NCBI GenBank assembly: GCA_958421035.1
Contig: CATZKS010000007.1
Span: 1-31,012, forward strand
DNA from: an uncultured Collinsella sp.
GTDB taxonomy: Bacteria; Actinomycetota; Coriobacteriia; Coriobacteriales; Coriobacteriaceae
Direction: 5' to 3'
DNA: 31,012 nt
In this document: in pieces, positions 1-7,982 of the stretch
How positions within the stretch are numbered: position 1 is the stretch's first letter
Layout of the letters: each line of letters begins with the position of its first letter
Notes under the pieces: generated by a model
Told to the model about the DNA's origin: nothing
Databases searched by the model: none
Seen by the model: only the letters and a program-made list of their open reading frames with translations
Program-made: the position numbers and the translations under genes

Positions 1-11
1 GATAGTCGCTT

Positions 12-428
12 ATGAACATCGATATCGTCCTTTTTGCAGGCCGCATCGTCCTGGTCGCCCTGCTCTACATCTTCCTGTTCGCCGTCATGAAAACCGGCGT
101 GGGACTCGTACGCGGCCAGCGCCGCGACTCCGCTATCTGGACGATCGATGTGGACAAGGGTCCGCGCGGCATCCGTGGCATCCATGTAGACATGCTCGGC
201 CCCGTCATCGTGGGCCGCTCGCCGTCCTCGGACATCTGCATCAACGAACCGTTTGTCTCGGCCTCGCACGCACGCTTTTCGCTGCAGGGCCCGGCACTCA
301 TCATCGAAGACCTCAACTCGCTGAACGGCACGCTCGTTAACGGGCGTCAGCTGGTGGAGCCCGCAACGCTGCGCGAGGGTGATGAGGTCCAGATTGGCGA
401 CGTGGTCATGAAGGTGAACCGTCGATGA
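12..428 (+). CDS. fhaB: FHA-domain membrane-anchored protein (FhaB/FipA-like)
   Basis: A 138-residue protein with one N-terminal membrane helix (about residues 5-27), a basic stretch, then a single FHA domain to the C-terminus (about 60-138). FHA hallmarks are visible: GRS (phosphate-binding loop), SASHA, and the DLNSLNGT motif. FHA domains bind phosphothreonine peptides, so the likely role is to read marks placed by the PASTA kinase encoded four genes downstream. In mycobacteria the equivalent gene lies directly before the PP2C phosphatase and acts at the division site. That order is preserved here, and the stop codon overlaps the next start (ATGA). The ATG at 12 is chosen because the helix follows immediately. 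An FhaA-type gene may lie upstream outside the window. The family call is firm; equivalence to FhaB rests on synteny. Confidence 0.88.
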   Translation: MNIDIVLFAGRIVLVALLYIFLFAVMKTGVGLVRGQRRDSAIWTIDVDKGPRGIRGIHVDMLGPVIVGRSPSSDICINEPFVSASHARFSLQGPALIIEDLNSLNGTLVNGRQLVEPATLREGDEVQIGDVVMKVNRR

Positions 429-2323
429 TCGACGAGGAGAACAAGTCCGCAACCATGCCCGAGACGCCGACTGCCCCCGCAGCTGCGCCGGCTCATGCCG
501 CTCCGGCGCGCCCTGCGACCGTGGAGCCCGAGGACACCGTGTTCTCCCTGCCTCTTTCGCATGTAACTCAAGAATATCCGGCACTCGTCGATGACGAGGA
601 CGCCGACACCGAGCAGCTCGATGCCCCCATCGGCGCGCACGCTGCCGAGCAGTCCGCGGAACCGGAGGCAACGCCCGCACCGGCTCACTTTGCCGAGCCC
701 GTCGCCGAGGCGATTAACGAGAGCGCTGCCGTGTTTGCAGCCCCCGAGCCTGCCGCGCCGGTATTCCCCGTCGCCCCGGCAAGCGAGGCGGCACCCGCAT
801 CCGCAACGCCTGCCGAAGTCGAGCAGCCCGTTGCCGCGCCCGCCACAGCTCCCGAGCCCTCCGCTCAACCCCAGAGCACGCCCGCGCCGTCGCACTTTGC
901 GACGCCCGAGCCGACGGCTGTCGAGCCGCAGCAGGACGGCAATCCCGCCGACCGCGTAACCGAAGATCTCAACCTTCCGGACGTCTCCGACGTCGAGTCG
1001 GGCAACGATGCTGACACCGTCTCCCCCGGCGACACCGCCGAGATCGATGTCGCGGCCGTGGAGGCAAAGCTCAAAGATCCCGGCTCGACCATGAGCTTTG
1101 AGCCGCTGACCGACGAGCGCATCGAGACCGACTCGACCTACGACGCCGGCACCACCACGCAGCTTATGTGGGGCGCCCGCTCCGACGTCGGATGCGTACG
1201 CCCGCACAATGAGGACTCCTATCTGGTGCAGTCGCCGCTCTTTTGCGTGTGCGACGGCATGGGAGGACACGCCGCCGGCGAGGTGGCATCCTCCATCGCC
1301 GTCGAGACCATCGCCAAGACGGCGCCGCAGTCCGCCGACGCCGCGCGCCTGGCCGCAGCCGTTGAGGCCGCCAACGCCGCCGTGATCGAGGCCGCCCTCA
1401 ACGGCCTGGGCAAACCCGGCATGGGGTGCACGGCCACCTGTGCCTACATCGAAAACGACACGCTCGCCATCGCCCACGTGGGCGACTCGCGCGCCTACCT
1501 GCTCCACGAGGGTACGCTCATCCGCGTGACCCGCGACCACTCCTACGTGGAGGAGCTCGTGGATGCCGGCGAGATTACGGCCGACGAGGCCCGCGTCCAC
1601 CCCAACCGCTCGGTCATCACCCGCGCGCTGGGCTCGGATCCCGCCATGTATGCCGACCACTTTACCCTGCACATCGAGGAAGGCGACCGCCTGATTCTGT
1701 GCTCCGACGGTCTTTCGAGCATGATTCCCGATAGCGATATCGAGAACATCGCCACGCAGTCTTCGAGCGCACAGATCTGTGTCGACAACTTGGTGGACGC
1801 GGCGCTCGCCGCCGGCGGCCACGACAACGTGACCGTGGTGGTCGTCGATCTGGTCGACGACGGCGTCATGCGCGAGGCAAAACGCGTCCGACGCCGCAAT
1901 GTCACCATCGCCTCCATCTTGGCCCTTGTCTTTGTGCTGGTAGCAGGCATCTGGGCATACACGGGCGTCACCGGCTCCTATTACTTGGGAACCTACCACG
2001 GCAATGTCGCCGTCTGGCGCGGCCTACCCGGCAAGACGCTCGGGGTCGAGCTCCACTGGCTCGAGAGCGAAACCAGCATCAAGCTGTCCGACCTGCCCGA
2101 AGACACGCAAAACCGCCTGAAGGCAGGCATTCCACAAACGAGCGTCGACGATGCGCAGGACACCATTTCCAAGTACCGCCATCAGATTGACGAGGAGCAG
2201 ACCCGTCAGGTGATTGACGCGCAAACGATTCGCGACAACACCGATCAGGAATCCACATCCGAGTCAGATTCCGAGAAAACCGCCGAACAGTCAGCCGAGG
2301 CCGAAGCCTCCGATAAGAATTAG
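425..2323 (+). CDS. pstP: PP2C-family Ser/Thr phosphatase with long Pro/Ala-rich N-terminal extension (PstP-like)
   Basis: 632 residues. About 240 N-terminal residues are Ala/Pro/Glu-rich and look disordered. The PP2C catalytic domain starts near residue 248 and carries the metal-binding motifs RPHNEDS (259-265) and DGMGG (277-281), then HVGDSRAYL, RVTRDHSYV, ILCSDGL and GGHDNVTVVV. A transmembrane helix follows (about 493-515), then an extracytoplasmic tail of about 115 residues ending in an acidic Ser/Glu-rich stretch. This phosphatase would dephosphorylate Ser/Thr kinase substrates and the kinase itself, and the shared operon with the kinase fits that. Its start overlaps the FHA gene by 4 bp, so translation is probably coupled. 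Mycobacterial PstP begins almost directly with the catalytic domain, so the long low-complexity N-terminus is unusual. It is read through in the correct frame with normal codon use, so I do not think it is a start-site error. Confidence 0.92.
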   Translation: MIDEENKSATMPETPTAPAAAPAHAAPARPATVEPEDTVFSLPLSHVTQEYPALVDDEDADTEQLDAPIGAHAAEQSAEPEATPAPAHFAEPVAEAINESAAVFAAPEPAAPVFPVAPASEAAPASATPAEVEQPVAAPATAPEPSAQPQSTPAPSHFATPEPTAVEPQQDGNPADRVTEDLNLPDVSDVESGNDADTVSPGDTAEIDVAAVEAKLKDPGSTMSFEPLTDERIETDSTYDAGTTTQLMWGARSDVGCVRPHNEDSYLVQSPLFCVCDGMGGHAAGEVASSIAVETIAKTAPQSADAARLAAAVEAANAAVIEAALNGLGKPGMGCTATCAYIENDTLAIAHVGDSRAYLLHEGTLIRVTRDHSYVEELVDAGEITADEARVHPNRSVITRALGSDPAMYADHFTLHIEEGDRLILCSDGLSSMIPDSDIENIATQSSSAQICVDNLVDAALAAGGHDNVTVVVVDLVDDGVMREAKRVRRRNVTIASILALVFVLVAGIWAYTGVTGSYYLGTYHGNVAVWRGLPGKTLGVELHWLESETSIKLSDLPEDTQNRLKAGIPQTSVDDAQDTISKYRHQIDEEQTRQVIDAQTIRDNTDQESTSESDSEKTAEQSAEAEASDKN

Positions 2324-2339
2324 AAAGGGAGTGCCGCTT

Positions 2340-5210
2340 ATGAGTCGCCGCAACACCGAACTGCTCTTGCTCATCGCCTCGGCGTTCCCCGTCATCCTGC
2401 TCTATGCGATGTACGTGCTCACCGCGGGTGCCACGGTTTCCTTTGAGACGCTCGCCGTGCCGATCGGCCTGTTCGCCGCCTTCGCCGCGGCGCATATCGC
2501 CGTGCGCATCCTGGCGCCCGGCGCCGACCCCGCCATCCTGCCCATCGTCTTTGTGCTCTCGGGCATCGGCATCACATTCGTGACGCGCCTGGCCCCCGAC
2601 CTCGCCATCTCGCAGCTCATCATCTTGTTTGTCTCGGTGGCGCTCATGGTGGGAACGCTCGCACTGGTTAAGAACCTCGACGTGGTCATGCGCTACAAGT
2701 ACACCTTTGGCATTATCGGCATCATCCTGCTGATGCTGCCGATCTTTATCGGCACCACGATCTCGGGCTCCAAGCTGTGGATTCGCATCGCGGGCTTCAC
2801 CATCCAGCCTGGCGAGTTCGCCAAGGTCTTCATCGTCTTGTTCCTGGCAGGCTATCTGGCCGAGAACCGCGAGCTGCTCTCCATCTCCAACCGCAAGATC
2901 CTGGGCCTCAAGATTCCGCGCTTCCGCCTGCTGCTGCCGCTGTTTGCCGTGTGGGGCGTGTGCCTGCTCATCGTCGTCTTCGAACGCGACCTGGGCTCGG
3001 CCGTCCTGTTCTACACCATCTTTTTGCTGATGCTCTATGTTGCCACGGGACGTTTTTCGTACGTCATCATCGGCCTTGCGCTGCTGGCCGTTGGAGCCGT
3101 GGGCGCCTACAAGTTCCTGTCGCACGTGCAGGTGCGCTTTCAGGTCTGGGTCGATCCGTTTAAGGACGCCCAGGGCCAGGGCTACCAGATCGTACAGTCA
3201 CTTTACTCGCTGGCTGACGGTGGCCTGGTTGGCGTCGGCATCGGCAACGGCATGGCAAACAACATCCCCGTCGTCGAGTCCGACTTTATCTTCTCGGCCA
3301 TCGGCGAGGAAATGGGCCTTTTGGGCGGCGGCGCCGTGCTCATCCTGTTTATGCTTTTTGCCGTGCGTGGCCTCACCACGGCCGCCCGCGCCAAGTCCGA
3401 CCTTGCCGCCTTTAGCGCGACCGGCCTTACGGCGGCCATCAGCTTCCAGGCATTCTTAATCGTTGGCGGCGTAACCCGCCTGATCCCGCTGACTGGCGTC
3501 ACCCTGCCCTTTATGAGCCAGGGCGGCTCCTCGCTGCTGGCGAGCTTTATCATCGTCGCGCTACTGCTGCGCGCCGGCGACGAGGCAACCGGACGCGAAG
3601 CCGAGCTCACCGGCACCGGCACCATGGCCGCCATCACCGATGACCAGGTCGCATCCGCCGTCGCCCCGACCGGTACGCGTTTTGCCAGCGCACCTTCCTA
3701 CAGCCACGGCAACCACTCCGCGGGCTCTCGCATGCGTCGTCGCCTGCTCGACACGCCAGAGTCCGGCGTGCTCGGCCGCGTGGCACTTGCCAACCGTCTG
3801 ACTCGTGCCGTGTTTGCTTTCACGGCGCTGTTCGCCATCCTTATCGGCAACCTCACCTATGTCCAGGTCATCAAGGCGAAGGACTATCAGGACATGCCGA
3901 CCAACAACCACACCATCGCCCGCTCCAAGTACATCCAGCGTGGCTCCATCATCACGTCCGACGGCGTGACGCTAGCCGAGTCGTTGCAGCAGGAGGACGG
4001 CACCTACGCCCGTTCCTACCCCAACGGCAACATGGCCGCGCACGTGGTGGGCTACGTGAGCCAGCAATACGGCACCGCCGGCATCGAGAGCGTCATGAAC
4101 GATACGCTCACCGGCTCCAAGGATTACTCCAGCTGGAACAACGCCATCGCGTCGCTCGCGGGGCAGACCCAGCCGGGCAATACCGCCAAGCTCACCATCG
4201 ACTCGCGCATCCAGACGGCTGCCGAGCAGGCGCTCAAGGGCTTTAAGGGCGCTGTGGTGGTCATGGATCCGCGCACCGGTGCGGTCCTTGCGTGCGCGAG
4301 CTCGCCCACCTACGACAACACCAACATCGATGCGCTGCTCCAGTCGGGCGGCGGCGAGGACGGCTCCATGTACGACCGCGCCATGGACGCGCTCTACACC
4401 CCGGGCTCGACCTTTAAGGTCGTCACACTCTCCGCGGCACTCGAGACCGGTACCGCCAGCCTTACCAGCACCTACCAGGCGCCCGGCTCCATGGACATCG
4501 GCAACGCACCGGTCACCAACTATGCCAACGAGAGCTACGGCACCATCAGCCTGCAGCAGGCCTTTGCCGTGTCCTCCAACGTCGTCTTTGGCCAGGTGGC
4601 AAACGAAGTTGGCGCAAACACGCTCGTGCAGTTTGCCAACGCCTTTGGCTACGGCCAAAAGCTCGGCCAGGACCTGACCTCCGCGGCCTCCATCATGGCC
4701 GACCCGTCGCTCATGACCGAGTGGGAGACCGCATGGGCCGGCGCCGGCCAGCCTGTCGGCATGGACCACACGCCCGGCCCGCAGACCACCGTCATGCAAA
4801 ACGCCGTGATTGCCGCCGCCATCGCTAACAGCGGCGTGGTCATGGACCCGTACTTTGTAGCCCAGGTACTCGCCCCGGACGGAACCGTGGTCAAGACCAC
4901 GCAGTCCCGCTCGCTGGGTCAGGCCGTCAGCTCCGCCACGGCCGACCAGGTCAAGCAGGCCATGCTTGCCGTCGTCCAGTCCGGCACCGGCACCGATGCC
5001 CAGATCCCCGGCGTCAAGGTCGCCGGCAAGACCGGCTCGGCCGAGACCGGCGGCACCAACGTCAACTCGATGTTCGTTGGCTTTGCACCTTACGATTCAC
5101 CCACGGTCGCCATCTCGGTGGCCTTGGAGGATTTCGACAAGCATGACGTCGAGGCCGCTAAGATCGCCGGTATCGTCCTGACCGCGGCGCTTGCCGCACA
5201 GGGAGCGTGA
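2340..5210 (+). CDS. SEDS glycosyltransferase (FtsW/RodA) fused to class B penicillin-binding protein
   Basis: One 956-residue reading frame contains two cell-wall enzymes. Residues 1 to about 420 are a polytopic SEDS domain (FtsW/RodA/SpoVE) with the conserved WVDPF motif (Asp272) followed by GYQIVQSLYSLADGG; it would polymerise lipid II into glycan strands. After a cytoplasmic linker of about 60-70 residues comes a membrane helix (near 490-515), a PBP dimerisation region, and a transpeptidase domain with STFK (Ser690 nucleophile, Lys693), SSN (745-747) and KTG (897-899). The topology works: the SEDS C-terminus and PBP N-terminus are both cytoplasmic. In most actinobacteria these are separate adjacent genes, rodA and pbpA. 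The start at 2340 has GAAAGGGA upstream and lies 16 bp after the phosphatase stop; an in-frame start further upstream would overlap the phosphatase gene and has no clear ribosome site. Confidence 0.93.
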   Translation: MSRRNTELLLLIASAFPVILLYAMYVLTAGATVSFETLAVPIGLFAAFAAAHIAVRILAPGADPAILPIVFVLSGIGITFVTRLAPDLAISQLIILFVSVALMVGTLALVKNLDVVMRYKYTFGIIGIILLMLPIFIGTTISGSKLWIRIAGFTIQPGEFAKVFIVLFLAGYLAENRELLSISNRKILGLKIPRFRLLLPLFAVWGVCLLIVVFERDLGSAVLFYTIFLLMLYVATGRFSYVIIGLALLAVGAVGAYKFLSHVQVRFQVWVDPFKDAQGQGYQIVQSLYSLADGGLVGVGIGNGMANNIPVVESDFIFSAIGEEMGLLGGGAVLILFMLFAVRGLTTAARAKSDLAAFSATGLTAAISFQAFLIVGGVTRLIPLTGVTLPFMSQGGSSLLASFIIVALLLRAGDEATGREAELTGTGTMAAITDDQVASAVAPTGTRFASAPSYSHGNHSAGSRMRRRLLDTPESGVLGRVALANRLTRAVFAFTALFAILIGNLTYVQVIKAKDYQDMPTNNHTIARSKYIQRGSIITSDGVTLAESLQQEDGTYARSYPNGNMAAHVVGYVSQQYGTAGIESVMNDTLTGSKDYSSWNNAIASLAGQTQPGNTAKLTIDSRIQTAAEQALKGFKGAVVVMDPRTGAVLACASSPTYDNTNIDALLQSGGGEDGSMYDRAMDALYTPGSTFKVVTLSAALETGTASLTSTYQAPGSMDIGNAPVTNYANESYGTISLQQAFAVSSNVVFGQVANEVGANTLVQFANAFGYGQKLGQDLTSAASIMADPSLMTEWETAWAGAGQPVGMDHTPGPQTTVMQNAVIAAAIANSGVVMDPYFVAQVLAPDGTVVKTTQSRSLGQAVSSATADQVKQAMLAVVQSGTGTDAQIPGVKVAGKTGSAETGGTNVNSMFVGFAPYDSPTVAISVALEDFDKHDVEAAKIAGIVLTAALAAQGA

Positions 5211-5260
5211 TGCCCATGATCGAATCGGACACCCAAGGCGCGCCGCGGCCTAAGGGTTAG
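5210..5260 (+). CDS. Possible 16-residue translationally coupled small ORF
   Basis: The ATG overlaps the stop of the SEDS-PBP gene (TGATG) and has AGGGAG about five bases upstream inside the end of that gene. It would encode MPMIESDTQGAPRPKG and stop at TAG. The 132-bp spacer before the kinase holds nothing else obvious. It could be a leader peptide, the relic of a longer gene, or chance. No homology can be judged at this length. Confidence 0.2.
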   Translation: MPMIESDTQGAPRPKG

Positions 5261-5342
5261 CGGCAACGCGTTACACGGCCCCAGCGGCCACATCGTAGGT
5301 ACTACACACATCGTTGAGCGAATAGTTATGTTAGGAGCAGGA

Positions 5343-7304
5343 ATGGAACAGAGGGTCCTCGGGGGAAGATACCTCCTCAAGGATAAGGTGGGAACAGGCG
5401 GCATGGCGACCGTCTACCGTGCACAGGACCAGGTTCTCGACCGCACGGTAGCCGTCAAGATTATGCTGCCGCAGTATGCTGGCGACGCAACCTTCGCCGC
5501 ACGCTTTAAGCAGGAGGCCCAGGCAGCAGCCGGTCTCTCCTCCCCCTATATCGTGGGCGTCTACGATTGGGGCAAGGACGGCGACACCTATTACATCGTC
5601 ATGGAGTACCTGCGCGGCACCGACCTTAAGAGCGGCATCAAGAGCCACGGCGCCCTCGACCCCAAGAAGGTCGCCCAGATCGGCTCGCAGATCAGCTCTG
5701 CGCTTTCGGTCGCCCACAAGCACGAGATCATCCACCGCGACATTAAGCCGCAAAACATCATGGTGCTGCCCGACGGCAACATCAAGGTGATGGACTTTGG
5801 CATCGCGCGTGCCAAGAACAGCCACCTCACGCAAGACAACAACGTGCTGGGAACCGCCCACTACGTCAGCCCCGAGCAGACCCGCGGTCAGGACCTCGGC
5901 CCCACCTCGGATATCTACTCGCTGGGCGTCGTGATGTACGAGTGCGCCACCGGCCGCGTTCCCTTTGACGGTGACGACGCCATCTCGGTCGCACTCAAGC
6001 AGGTCAACGAGCTGCCAATTCCGCCGAGCCAGATCAACTCCGGTGTCGACGCCGACCTTGAGCGCATCATCCTCAAGTGCATGGAGAAAGACCCGGCAAA
6101 CCGCTTCCAGACCGCCGACGAGCTGCGTCAGGTGCTCAACAGCTACCTGTCGGGCCGTGCCGTCAACGTCTCGGAGCCCACGCGCATCATCGGTGCCCCC
6201 GGTGAGCTGGGCGCCACCAAGACTCGCGAGCTTTCCGATCAGACGCGCGCCATGGTGCGTCCCGTCTCGGGCGTGAGCGGCCAGAATACCGCCCGTAGCT
6301 CGGTTTCGGGCTCTACCGGCTCCTACGAGGTCGAAGAGCCCAAATCCAACAAGAACAAGATCATCGCCGCCGTGGTGGCAGCGGTTGCCGTCATCGGCAT
6401 CGTGGTGGCCTTTGCCACAGGACTCTTTGGCGGCGAGCAGGTCACCGTGCCCGATGTGCTGGGCAAGGACCAGCAGACTGCCGTCGAGCTGATCAAGCAA
6501 GCCGGCCTCGAGGTCGGCACCATCGACCAAAGCTACAACGACGATGTCGACGAGGGCAAGGTCGCCGAGCAGACGCCCAACGGCAACACCAAGAAGGCCA
6601 AGGGCACCAAGGTGAACCTGGTAATCTCCAAGGGCCCCAAGCCCGCCGAGAAGGTTGAGGTTCCGCAGCTCGTTGGCCTGACCAAGGACCAAGCAGAAGC
6701 CGCACTGGCAAGCGTTGGCCTGAAGGGCAACGCCTCCGAGGAGGCCAACGAGGCTGATGAGGGCCAGGTCTTTGAGCAGGGCACCGAAGCCGGTAAGGAA
6801 GTCGCGAAGGGCACGACCATCTCGTACAAGGTCTCGAGCGGCCCGGATACCACGTCCGTCCCCGACCTGACCGACATGACCGAGGCCCAGGCGCGCAACG
6901 CCCTCGATATGGCAGGCTTTGGTGTCGACGTGAGCTACCAGGAGAACGACTCGGTTACCGAGGGCACCGTGATCAGCTGGAACCCCAGCGGCAAGCAGAA
7001 GCCCGGCGCCACGATTACCGTCGTCATCGCCAAGAAGTCCGGCAAGGCCACCGTCCCGGGCAACCTGTACGGCAAGAGCATTTCCGCCGCCGTTACCGCG
7101 CTCAACAACGCCGGTTTCTATAACATTGGCTTCTGTGACCAGAACGGCAATCCCGTAAGCGGTAACGAGGATGCCACCGTTACGGGCGTCTCCCCCACTG
7201 GAAAGCAGTCCACCGACAGCACGATTACGCTGACGGTCGCACTTTCTGGTTCGGGCTCGGGCTCGGGCACGAGCACGGGCGACGATTCCGGTACGACCAA
7301 CTAG
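5343..7304 (+). CDS. pknB: Transmembrane Ser/Thr protein kinase with four PASTA repeats (PknB-like)
   Basis: 653 residues. The N-terminal kinase domain (about 9-270) has the Gly-rich loop GTGGMATVY (17-25), catalytic Lys39, HRDIKPQN (Asp133), DFG (Asp151) and SPEQ in the activation segment. A juxtamembrane linker rich in Thr/Ser follows, then one membrane helix (about 340-360) and four PASTA repeats from residue 367 to about 635, ending in a Ser/Gly tail. PASTA repeats bind muropeptides or lipid II outside the cell, so the kinase can report wall synthesis to cytoplasmic substrates. The ATG at 5343 is preferred to one 15 bp upstream because AGGAG (5333-5337) is correctly spaced for it. Only one kinase is present where mycobacteria have pknA and pknB. 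Its neighbours supply the matching phosphatase, FHA reader and wall-synthesis enzyme. A strong terminator follows. Confidence 0.95.
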   Translation: MEQRVLGGRYLLKDKVGTGGMATVYRAQDQVLDRTVAVKIMLPQYAGDATFAARFKQEAQAAAGLSSPYIVGVYDWGKDGDTYYIVMEYLRGTDLKSGIKSHGALDPKKVAQIGSQISSALSVAHKHEIIHRDIKPQNIMVLPDGNIKVMDFGIARAKNSHLTQDNNVLGTAHYVSPEQTRGQDLGPTSDIYSLGVVMYECATGRVPFDGDDAISVALKQVNELPIPPSQINSGVDADLERIILKCMEKDPANRFQTADELRQVLNSYLSGRAVNVSEPTRIIGAPGELGATKTRELSDQTRAMVRPVSGVSGQNTARSSVSGSTGSYEVEEPKSNKNKIIAAVVAAVAVIGIVVAFATGLFGGEQVTVPDVLGKDQQTAVELIKQAGLEVGTIDQSYNDDVDEGKVAEQTPNGNTKKAKGTKVNLVISKGPKPAEKVEVPQLVGLTKDQAEAALASVGLKGNASEEANEADEGQVFEQGTEAGKEVAKGTTISYKVSSGPDTTSVPDLTDMTEAQARNALDMAGFGVDVSYQENDSVTEGTVISWNPSGKQKPGATITVVIAKKSGKATVPGNLYGKSISAAVTALNNAGFYNIGFCDQNGNPVSGNEDATVTGVSPTGKQSTDSTITLTVALSGSGSGSGTSTGDDSGTTN

Positions 7305-7356
7305 TCGCCACCCCACCGCTCATCGCGGCTTTCGCCGCAAACATATTCGCTCACAG

Positions 7357-7396
7357 GCGCCCGCTTGCTCCCCCAGCAAGCGGGCGCTTTCTTTAT
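7357..7396 (+). terminator. Rho-independent terminator of the kinase cluster
   Basis: A perfect 13-bp GC-rich stem (7357-7369 with 7375-7387), a five-C loop and a T-rich tail TTTCTTTAT. It lies about 50 bp after the kinase stop and closes the plus-strand cluster. Confidence 0.9.
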
Positions 7397-7430
7397 CTGA
7401 AGCAGCGAATACTACGGCATGCCTTAAACC

Positions 7431-7463
7431 AAAAGAGCCCGGCACCGTAACGGTACCGGGCTC
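7431..7463 (-). terminator. Terminator-like hairpin, minus strand
   Basis: A stem of 8 bp plus inner pairs (7435-7447 with 7451-7463, one G-U on the minus strand) followed on the minus strand by TTTTGGTTT. It lies downstream of the tRNA-derived fragment at 7472-7496, just as the hairpin at 7571-7594 lies downstream of the intact tRNA. This suggests the block 3'-tRNA-end plus terminator was once duplicated. Confidence 0.6.
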
Positions 7464-7471
7464 GATATTCC

Positions 7472-7560
7472 TCTGGTGCCCCCGGGCGGATTCGAAAACT
7501 CCCCCCGCGGGGAAATTGGTGACGCGGGTGTCGACGGTTCGAATCCGCCGGCAGCTCCCA
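7472..7560. repeat. tRNA-Arg-derived fragments in both orientations
   Basis: Positions 7472-7496 repeat exactly 25 bp of 7603-7627, the 3' end of the intact tRNA-Arg including encoded CCA (minus strand). Positions 7524-7549 are a perfect 26-bp inverted copy of 7616-7641, the T-arm and variable region, now on the plus strand and ending near 7560 in CCCA. No matching 5' half is present for either fragment, so neither is a functional tRNA. The pieces look like relics of rearrangement or of integration at the tRNA 3' end. Confidence 0.7.
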
Positions 7561-7564
7561 CAAA

Positions 7565-7594
7565 CCAGAAACGGCGCCGCTCTCGCGACGCCGT
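7565..7594 (-). terminator. Hairpin downstream of tRNA-Arg
   Basis: A 10-bp stem (7571-7580 with 7585-7594, one G-U on the minus strand) with a GAGA tetraloop, followed on the minus strand by TTTCTGGTTT. It starts 10 bp after the tRNA 3' end and probably terminates or processes the tRNA transcript. Confidence 0.6.
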
Positions 7595-7604
7595 CATAAT
7601 CTTC

Positions 7605-7680
7605 TGGTGCCCCCGGGCGGATTCGAACCGTCGACACCCGCTTTAGGAGAGCGGTGCTCTATCCCCTGAGCTACGGAGGC
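7605..7680 (-). tRNA. tRNA-Arg (anticodon CCT)
   Basis: 76 nt on the minus strand. The acceptor stem GCCTCCG pairs with CGGGGGC (one G-U), followed by discriminator A and an encoded CCA. The D stem is GCTC/GAGC, the anticodon stem CCGCT/AGCGG, and the loop CTCCTAA places CCT at positions 34-36, reading AGG codons. The T loop is TTCGAAT; its stem GACGG/CCGCC has one A-C mismatch at the second pair. The same mismatch is present in the plus-strand fragment nearby, so it is not a sequencing slip. Confidence 0.93.
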
Positions 7681-7690
7681 ATGTTGTACT

Positions 7691-7719
7691 AGTGTAGCAG
7701 ATTTACGCCGTTGTAATAC
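7691..7719 (-). promoter_or_regulatory. Candidate tRNA-Arg promoter
   Basis: On the minus strand TACACT (7691-7696) resembles a -10 box 11 nt before the mature tRNA 5' end. GTATTA lies 17 nt further upstream and is a poor -35. Position fits; sequence support is modest. Confidence 0.35.
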
Positions 7720-7761
7720 AGCGTATAGCCACTCTTCGAAGTTGCGGTGGAACAGCCCTCC

Positions 7762-7960
7762 GGAAAGTGTGTCCCACTATCCAGGCAAATTCTGGGTCAA
7801 ACTTTCCCAATGGGACCTCGCTGGAAACTGTGTCCCAGAATTTCGGCTCGAAACGGGACACAGTTTCCCAAACGACCCCGTTCCGGAAACTACATCCCGG
7901 AATCGGCGCTCGAACTGGGATGCACTTTCCCGATCGAGCCCCATGGGAAACTGCGTCCCA
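7762..7960. repeat. Array of seven alternating 15-bp inverted units at 30-31 bp spacing
   Basis: Units close to GGAAACTGTGTCCCA occur on the plus strand at 7762, 7823, 7885 and 7946. Their reverse complements start at 7793, 7854 and 7916. Orientation alternates strictly and successive starts are 31, 30, 31, 31, 31 and 30 bp apart. The pair 7823-7836 with 7856-7869 forms a perfect 14-bp stem (the complement starts at 7854 with a non-pairing base or two); the other pairs have two mismatches each. The spacers differ in sequence. The array fills the gap between the DUF956 stop and the tRNA-Arg promoter region. All three plus frames stay open through much of it, but there is no ribosome site, so I do not call a gene. 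It resembles REP/BIME-type palindromic arrays in form. Confidence 0.85.
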
Positions 7961-7982
7961 CTTGGGGGGCGCTCTTTAATGA

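Noticed and set aside
347..1999. Long minus-strand open frame opposite the phosphatase gene
   Set aside because: It mirrors a GC-rich coding gene, has no ribosome site, and gives a low-complexity translation with no domain. Similar mirror frames opposite the kinase (5331-7316), EIIC/EIIAB, the oxidoreductase, clpB, the hydratase and dnaJ/grpE were rejected for the same reason.
7523..7560. Second functional tRNA on the plus strand
   Set aside because: Only a T-arm-like 3' part ending in CCA is present; no D-arm, anticodon arm or matching 5' acceptor strand can be found.
7762..7960. CRISPR array
   Set aside because: Repeats are only about 15 bp, alternate in orientation, and the intervals between them (about 15 bp) are too short for spacers; no cas genes are present.
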